Of a stretch of DNA of 17,409 nucleotides, positions 13,347 through 17,409 are shown piece by piece (within the stretch, counting starts at the first letter, position 1; each line of letters opens with the position of its first letter). Under the pieces are notes generated by a model. That model was given only the letters and a program-made list of their open reading frames with translations, searched no databases and was not told the origin of the DNA. The translations under genes were made by a program, and so were the position numbers. Origin of the DNA: CAYPSN01 sp041907025 (GTDB lineage Bacteria > Patescibacteriota > Saccharimonadia > CAILAD01 > JADZBC01). The stretch spans positions 1 to 17,409 of the forward strand of contig JAYRIB010000033.1 of assembly GCA_041907025.1 (NCBI GenBank), written 5' to 3'.

Positions 13347-14384
13347 TTAGAGAAGCTTAGCCTGTGGCTCTGGTGGAGGCTCGATGCCGAGATGCAGGTA
13401 AGCTTTCTCGGTTACCCGTCGACCACGATGCGTGCGCTCCAAGAAACCAATTTGAATCAAGTACGGTTCGTAAACATCTTCGATCGTCAGCGGCTCCTCA
13501 CCACTAGCCGCGGCAATGGCTGCCACACCGACTGGCCCACCTTTGTAATGACGCATAATAGTTTCAAGTATCCGACGATCACTGCGATCCAAGCCGAACT
13601 CGTCGATATCGAGCAGTTTAAGCGTACTTGTGAGCGCTTCGGTATTGATCGAGCCATCACCGTGCACCTGTGCGTAATCGCGTACACGGCGGATCAGTCG
13701 ATTGGCAATGCGTGGCGTTAGCCGCGAGCGGGTCGCCATAGTGGCCAGCACATCCTCACTCGCTTTAATGTCCATCAACCGCGCGGAACGAGACAAAATA
13801 CGAGTTATCTCATCTGGCTCATAGTACTCCAAACGATTAATCAGGCCAAATCGGTCGCGTAGAGGACCCGACAAGACACCGAAGCGCGTGGTAGCGCCAA
13901 TAATAGTGAAGCGCGGCAAATCGAGCCGCAAGCTCTGTGCCGATGGACCCTTGCCGAGCATAATGTCGAGGGCATAATCCTCCATAGCAGGGTAGAGCAC
14001 TTCTTCTACTGTGCGGGGCAAGCGATGAATCTCGTCAATAAAAAGGATGTCACCCTCGGCCATGTTCGTCAGGATTGATGCTAAGTCCCCAGCTCGCTCT
14101 ATAGCTGGCCCACTGGTTACCTTAACCGACTTACCCATCTCATTGGCAATCACATGGGCTAGCGTGGTCTTACCGAGCCCAGGTGGACCATAGAGCAACA
14201 CGTGATCCAGCGCCTCACCGCGCTTGAGTGAAGCGGCGATGGCAAGCCCGAGGCTCGATTTAATCTGCTCCTGGCCAACGTATTCGCTAAACTTACTCGG
14301 TCGCAGCTTCTCCTCGAACAATTGCTCCTCCGGCTCCAGGGCCTCCTCGCGCGGATCTTGAACTGGATCATTGCGCTCAATCAT
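13347..14384 (-). CDS. ruvB: Holliday junction branch-migration ATPase RuvB
   Basis: The full-length 345-aa AAA+ motor forms hexamers and drives branch migration with RuvA. Walker A is GPPGLGKTT (66-74), Walker B FIDEIH (115-120), sensor 1 GATTR (163-167), and the PLRDRFG segment (174-180) carries the arginine finger. The C-terminal winged helix contains EPYLIQIGFLERTHRGR. All key residues are present. It overlaps ruvA by 4 nt (ATGA at 14381-14384), so translation is coupled. Confidence 0.99.
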   Translation of the reverse strand: MIERNDPVQDPREEALEPEEQLFEEKLRPSKFSEYVGQEQIKSSLGLAIAASLKRGEALDHVLLYGPPGLGKTTLAHVIANEMGKSVKVTSGPAIERAGDLASILTNMAEGDILFIDEIHRLPRTVEEVLYPAMEDYALDIMLGKGPSAQSLRLDLPRFTIIGATTRFGVLSGPLRDRFGLINRLEYYEPDEITRILSRSARLMDIKASEDVLATMATRSRLTPRIANRLIRRVRDYAQVHGDGSINTEALTSTLKLLDIDEFGLDRSDRRILETIMRHYKGGPVGVAAIAAASGEEPLTIEDVYEPYLIQIGFLERTHRGRRVTEKAYLHLGIEPPPEPQAKLL

Positions 14385-14938
14385 TGCTTGAGCCCCTGTA
14401 GTGCGGCCTTTACCTTGTCCGCTGTCGGCATGTCCGGCGCAAACCCTCGCAATGCATCACTGGCTTGCTGCGCTGAGTAACCCAAGCTCACCAGCGCTTG
14501 GTGGGCAGGATCCTCAGTTGGCATGGCCGAGCTTCCAGTGAGGTCAACCTTGCCTTTGAGTTCCAACACTATCCGCTGAGCCGTCTTAGCCCCAATGCCA
14601 CTCACCGTCGAAAAGATTGCCACGTTACCCTGACGAATGGCATCAATCAGCCGCTCTGTATCATTGCTGGCTAAGATCGCCATAGCGACCTTTGGCCCTA
14701 CGCCGTTGACGCTTATGAGACGACCATACAGCTGGCGCTGACCAGGCTCCAGAAAGCCAAATAAGGTATAGCTGTCCTCCTTAATGTTCTCAGCGATCAA
14801 AAGCGTTGCTTCCTCACCTTCTACGAGTTGCGCCATGGTCTGTGGCGTCACGCTCACTCCGTAGCCCACGCCGCCCACATCGAGCACAACCTGCTCTATG
14901 TCTTTTTGCGCCACCCTGCCTCGTAATAATGCGATCAT
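14381..14938 (-). CDS. ruvA: Holliday junction DNA-binding protein RuvA
   Basis: A 185-aa protein that tetramerises on Holliday junctions and loads RuvB. It has the N-terminal OB fold (1-62) and two helix-hairpin-helix motifs, GVGPKVAMAIL (79-89) and GIGAKTAQRIV (114-124). A short linker and C-terminal domain III (about 145-185) contacts RuvB. Length is near the usual 190-200. It lies 12 nt after ruvC. A TATAAT box at 14950-14945 sits 6 nt before the ATG, so besides read-through from ruvC a leaderless transcript could start here. Confidence 0.98.
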   Translation of the reverse strand: MIALLRGRVAQKDIEQVVLDVGGVGYGVSVTPQTMAQLVEGEEATLLIAENIKEDSYTLFGFLEPGQRQLYGRLISVNGVGPKVAMAILASNDTERLIDAIRQGNVAIFSTVSGIGAKTAQRIVLELKGKVDLTGSSAMPTEDPAHQALVSLGYSAQQASDALRGFAPDMPTADKVKAALQGLKQ

Positions 14939-14944
14939 ATACCG

Positions 14945-14950
14945 ATTATA
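14945..14950 (-). promoter_or_regulatory. Possible -10 box before ruvA
   Basis: A perfect TATAAT on the minus strand, six bases before the ruvA ATG, in the 12-nt ruvC-ruvA gap. No recognisable -35 or extended -10 is seen, so it may be chance, but the spacing matches the other leaderless starts in the window. Confidence 0.35.
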
Positions 14951-15433
14951 TCAGATTACAGTCGGCTTGAGTGTCGCGCCATGACAGATTGCAATTGCTA
15001 AAGCGTCAGCCGCATCGTCTGGTTTGGGAATCTCTTTGAGTCCTAGAATCGTCTTGACCATCTGTTGCACCTGGCCTTTAGTGGCTTTACCATAACCGGT
15101 AACCGACTGCTTCACCTGCAACGGCGTATACTCCGCTAAGCTCAAGCCATGCTGCTCGCCCACCAGCATCACCACGCCACGCGCCTGCCCGACTGAAATG
15201 CCCGTGGTGATGTTATTGGTAAAGAACAGCTGCTCAATCGCAATAGACTCAGGTCTGTGGTGCTCCACGAGCTCGCTGAGGTCATCATAAATCGTCTTGA
15301 GCCTAAGCGGCATAGCATGGTCGGGCGGCGTACTAATCACGCCATAGTCCACCACGCTGCGCTGCTGGCCTACGATGTCGATAACAGCAAAGCCAGTTGT
15401 GGCTGTGCCGGGGTCTACTCCTAGTATTCTCAT
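14951..15433 (-). CDS. ruvC: Holliday junction resolvase RuvC
   Basis: A 160-aa endonuclease that cuts Holliday junctions as a dimer. The four catalytic acidic residues are present: D7 (GVDPGT), E67 (IAIEQLFF), D140 and D143 (PDDAADALAIA). The conserved FTNN loop follows E67. Length is normal. It heads ruvC-ruvA-ruvB. Its ATG lies 32 nt from the divergent NlpC-like gene, with a TACAAT box 6 nt upstream. Confidence 0.99.
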   Translation of the reverse strand: MRILGVDPGTATTGFAVIDIVGQQRSVVDYGVISTPPDHAMPLRLKTIYDDLSELVEHHRPESIAIEQLFFTNNITTGISVGQARGVVMLVGEQHGLSLAEYTPLQVKQSVTGYGKATKGQVQQMVKTILGLKEIPKPDDAADALAIAICHGATLKPTVI

Positions 15434-15439
15434 GTACTC

Positions 15440-15445
15440 ATTGTA
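15440..15445 (-). promoter_or_regulatory. -10 box of ruvC (leaderless geometry)
   Basis: TACAAT on the minus strand, six bases before the ruvC ATG (15433), the same spacing and hexamer as the receiver-gene promoter. The -35 is not recognisable; upstream sequence overlaps the -10 of the divergent gene. Confidence 0.5.
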
Positions 15446-15452
15446 GCAGGTG

Positions 15453-15458
15453 TATAAT
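15453..15458 (+). promoter_or_regulatory. -10 box of the NlpC-like gene (leaderless geometry)
   Basis: Perfect TATAAT on the plus strand, seven bases before the ATG at 15466, with no ribosome-binding sequence between. No clear -35 is seen; the upstream region is the start of ruvC. Confidence 0.5.
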
Positions 15459-15465
15459 ATAGTCT

Positions 15466-15945
15466 ATGGCAGACCCTAATATTACTAAGCTTGTCCTCAA
15501 GAGCTACCTAGCGGCTATTCGCAACAGTGTTGGCGCTAATACCTGGCGCAACTTCTACGCGGTAGATAACGGCATTGAGCGTGATGTGCTCAACGACGGC
15601 GACGTATCATGCGCCTATTTTGTAAGCTCCATCACGACCATGTTTGGACTAAGCAAATCGATCCATATGACCGTAGCCAGCACGCTTAAGGATCTCGAAG
15701 AAAGTGGTTGGGTGGAGATAGCTAAGCCCCGCGAAGGCGCTATACTGCTCTGGGAGCCGCAGGATTTTGGCGCGGAAGGCAGCTTTACCCACATTGGCTT
15801 TTACGTTGGTAACGAAAAGGCAGTCAGCACTAGCCTACGCACGCACTCGCCCACAGAATACGACTGGCTGTTTCGCGACTTTCCGCCTACAGGCAAGACC
15901 GCGCGCCAAGTCGAGAGGATCTTCTGGAACGAGAAGCTAACCTAG
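15466..15945 (+). CDS. NlpC/P60-like cysteine peptidase domain protein
   Basis: The 159-aa product resembles NlpC/P60-type papain-fold enzymes. The candidate catalytic cysteine C49 is in DGDVSCAYFVSSIT at a helix start, H109 is in FTHIGFYVG on a strand followed by the usual G-x-x-x-A-V-S, and H127 could be the third polar residue. GAILLWEPQ before the His matches the strand of this fold. Such enzymes cut peptide bonds in peptidoglycan or act as amidases. No signal peptide or membrane helix is present, so it would stay inside the cell unless exported by another route. Family assignment is moderate. It is divergent from ruvC, and its last 9 nt overlap the end of yebC. Confidence 0.65.
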   Translation: MADPNITKLVLKSYLAAIRNSVGANTWRNFYAVDNGIERDVLNDGDVSCAYFVSSITTMFGLSKSIHMTVASTLKDLEESGWVEIAKPREGAILLWEPQDFGAEGSFTHIGFYVGNEKAVSTSLRTHSPTEYDWLFRDFPPTGKTARQVERIFWNEKLT

Positions 15946-15951
15946 CTTCTC
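15931..15951. terminator. Hairpin covering the stop codons of two convergent genes
   Basis: GAGAAGCTA (15931-15939) and TAGCTTCTC (15943-15951) are exact inverted repeats with a 3-nt spacer. They contain the stop codon of yebC (15939-15937) and that of the NlpC-like gene (15943-15945). The same hairpin forms in both transcripts. Neither strand has a T-run after it, so it may protect 3' ends or give weak two-way termination. Confidence 0.5.
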
Positions 15952-16674
15952 CATAATTTCGTCAGGGATGTCGTAGTTAGCCGAGACTTCGATCACATCA
16001 TCGTAGTCTTCGAGCATATCGATCATCTTCATGAGGCTACTGGCCTTCTTTTCATCATCGACGCGAATAGTTTGGCTGGCGATCTTCTCCACCTCGGCAC
16101 TCTCAACGTTGTCTTGCCCCAAAGCCTCACGCATCTTCTCTACGTCGTTAGGCGCCGTGTATACAATCAACTGCTCACCACTGTCGTCAATGTCGGTGGC
16201 TCCAGCATCGATTGCAGCCAGCTCCATTTCTTCCTTATCAGCGTTCGCCCTGCATACCAGCACGCCCTTTTGCTCAAACAAGTAACTTACAGAACCAGGC
16301 GCCCCCAAGTTGCCGCCGTATTTAGCAAAGGCTGACTTTACCTCCGGACCAGTGCGGTTGCGGTTGTCGGTCAGCGCACTCACCATCACGGCCACGCCGC
16401 TTGGGCCGTACCCTTCATACATTAGCTCCTCGAGCGCTGCACCACCGGCGGTGCCCGCACCGCGAGCAATGGCGCGATCAATGTTGCCCGCTGGCATGTT
16501 GGCCGCCTTGGCCTTTTGGATGGCCAAACGCAACTTAAAGTTCATGTCGGCATCGGCGCCGTCTTTGGCCGCCACGGCGATCTCGGCCGCAAGCTTGGTG
16601 AAGATCTTGCCGCGCTTTGCATCGGCTGCACCTTTTTTATGCTTAATGGAATGCCATTTGCTATGTCCACTCAT
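15937..16674 (-). CDS. yebC: YebC/PmpR-family protein
   Basis: The 245-aa protein has the exact family start MSGHSKWHSIKHKKGAADAK, then GNIDRAIARGAG and the MYEGYGPSGVAVMV segment typical of YebC. Members have been described as transcription regulators, and some as translation factors that ease stalling at proline runs; which role applies here is unknown. The frame is open further upstream to 16764, but the family N-terminus fixes the ATG at 16674, with AAGGAG 11 nt upstream. It overlaps the comEC stop by 4 nt (ATGA) and has a strong promoter inside the comEC 3' end. At its own end it overlaps the convergent NlpC-like gene by 9 nt. Confidence 0.97.
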   Translation of the reverse strand: MSGHSKWHSIKHKKGAADAKRGKIFTKLAAEIAVAAKDGADADMNFKLRLAIQKAKAANMPAGNIDRAIARGAGTAGGAALEELMYEGYGPSGVAVMVSALTDNRNRTGPEVKSAFAKYGGNLGAPGSVSYLFEQKGVLVCRANADKEEMELAAIDAGATDIDDSGEQLIVYTAPNDVEKMREALGQDNVESAEVEKIASQTIRVDDEKKASSLMKMIDMLEDYDDVIEVSANYDIPDEIMEKLG

Positions 16675-17409
16675 CGTGTGTTGTGCTCCTTCATACCTGT
16701 AATTATAGCATTGGCAGTAGCTGAGCCCAAACCGCGCCGGCGGGCAAACATCCCGAGTAAACAAAGGAGGCCGTAGAAGATCAGGACGGCGGCTATGTGC
16801 GGGGCAGCACCCTGTATACTAGCTCGTGGTATTCCTCCCAAATATCTCATTACGTCAAGTAATGCCGCCACAAACCAAGCGATTGGCCAGGACAATGCAA
16901 ACGCGCTAGCCGGCAACAGCATCCCCGCAACTCCGACCACAAAACCTAGAAACATAAGTAAGGGCACCAAGGGTAGCACGAGTACGTTAGCTAGTGGCGC
17001 TACAACCGATAAGCTGCCAAACGTGAATGCAATAAGCGGCATAGTTGCCAGCTGCGCCGCAATTGATACTGCAGCGATCTCCCCGATTACACCAAAGCGT
17101 TTTGGAAGAAACGTTTGCACTGCCGGTGTAAGCAAAACGATGCCACCAAGTGCTAAGAAGGATAATTGCCAACCTAAGTCAGTGATGTAGCCGGGGTTCC
17201 AGCCAAGCGTCACAATAATGCCGAGCGCCAAGCAGGTCAGAACGTCGAGCTTCCGTCCATAGTAGGTGGCGAGCAAAAAGAGCGTGGACATAATGCCCGC
17301 CCGCACAATTGAGGCCGAGGCACCAGTCAGCACCACAAAGCCAACAATCAACCAAAGTGTAGCCATCAATCCCGCCCACTGCCAGCGCTTACCCAGTAAG
17401 CGCTGTACC
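16671..17409 (-). CDS. comEC: ComEC/Rec2 DNA-uptake channel, C-terminal part (5' end outside)
   Basis: The reading frame is open through the right edge, so only the last 245 or so codons are visible. The segment LTGASASIVRAGIM, then DLGWQLSFLALGGI and about eight membrane helices match the Competence domain of ComEC, the channel that brings single-stranded DNA across the inner membrane during transformation. It ends soon after the last helix with a basic tail (MFARRRGL...), so the metallo-beta-lactamase-like domain found C-terminal in many ComEC proteins is absent from this end. The stop overlaps the yebC start. Confidence 0.93.
   Translation of the reverse strand, partial: VQRLLGKRWQWAGLMATLWLIVGFVVLTGASASIVRAGIMSTLFLLATYYGRKLDVLTCLALGIIVTLGWNPGYITDLGWQLSFLALGGIVLLTPAVQTFLPKRFGVIGEIAAVSIAAQLATMPLIAFTFGSLSVVAPLANVLVLPLVPLLMFLGFVVGVAGMLLPASAFALSWPIAWFVAALLDVMRYLGGIPRASIQGAAPHIAAVLIFYGLLCLLGMFARRRGLGSATANAIITGMKEHNTR
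16702..16730 (-). promoter_or_regulatory. yebC promoter inside the comEC 3' end
   Basis: On the minus strand, -35 TTGGGC (16730-16725), a 17-nt spacer ending in TGC, and a perfect -10 TATAAT (16707-16702) with extended TGn. The start site would be near 16695, giving a leader of about 21 nt that holds AAGGAG. yebC can thus be expressed without comEC. Confidence 0.75.

Noticed and set aside
13392..13721. 109-codon open frame on the plus strand
   Set aside because: It is antisense to ruvB, which is complete with all AAA+ motifs; the frame has no family likeness.
16310..16702. 130-codon open frame on the plus strand
   Set aside because: It is antisense to yebC; its Ala/Ser/Pro-rich translation is typical of a shadow frame.
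16675..16764. Longer N-terminus for YebC
   Set aside because: It lies inside comEC in another frame, and the conserved start MSGHSKWH is at 16674 with its own ribosome-binding site and promoter.

Overview
The window looks like a chromosomal segment of a small-genome bacterium of the Patescibacteria (CPR) type, possibly Candidatus Saccharibacteria. This is inferred from tightly packed genes, an unusually short TsaB, a ComEC end plus a type IV pilin-like gene, an OpgC-like acyltransferase and a soluble PAS/GAF histidine kinase. UGA is used as a stop codon (ATGA junctions at ruvA/ruvB, rny/hup, comEC/yebC and tsaE/tsaB), which argues against the UGA-recoding SR1/Gracilibacteria lineages. Species cannot be fixed from the sequence alone.

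Layout. Positions 1-242 hold the 3' part of tRNA-Arg(UCU) and a complete tRNA-His(GUG). The last bases of tRNA-His begin a 17-bp sequence that recurs exactly at 1192-1208. The two copies bracket one unrecognised 203-aa gene (467-1078) with its own promoter, as expected of a small island inserted at a tRNA 3' end. Next come a membrane GT-C glycosyltransferase (1262-3025), a PAS-GAF-PAS histidine kinase (3175-5235) and a divergent CheY-like receiver (5395-5763) closed by a strong terminator. Then a two-gene minus-strand unit encodes a zinc-ribbon-like peptide and an AlkB-like 2OG-Fe(II) dioxygenase (6671-5840).

From 12061 down to 6901 runs a minus-strand block: lamin-tail-domain surface protein, tsaE, tsaB, rny (RNase Y), hup and an OpgC-like acyltransferase, ending at a terminator near 6720-6745. 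A divergent pilin-like gene (12177-12599) faces a PH-domain membrane protein (13306-12653). The Holliday-junction genes ruvC, ruvA and ruvB (15433-13347) follow on the minus strand. An NlpC/P60-like gene (15466-15945) is divergent from ruvC and overlaps yebC tail to tail. comEC enters from the right edge and overlaps yebC by 4 nt.

How they fit together. ComEC and the pilin-like protein fit DNA uptake; RuvABC and HU fit recombination and chromosome packing. TsaE/TsaB serve the tRNA t6A modification, and RNase Y mRNA turnover. The glycosyltransferase, OpgC-like protein, LTD protein and NlpC-like protein fit cell-surface building. Several starts have a sigma70-type -10 box only 6-7 nt upstream and no leader, suggesting leaderless mRNAs are common here, while other genes carry clear Shine-Dalgarno sites.
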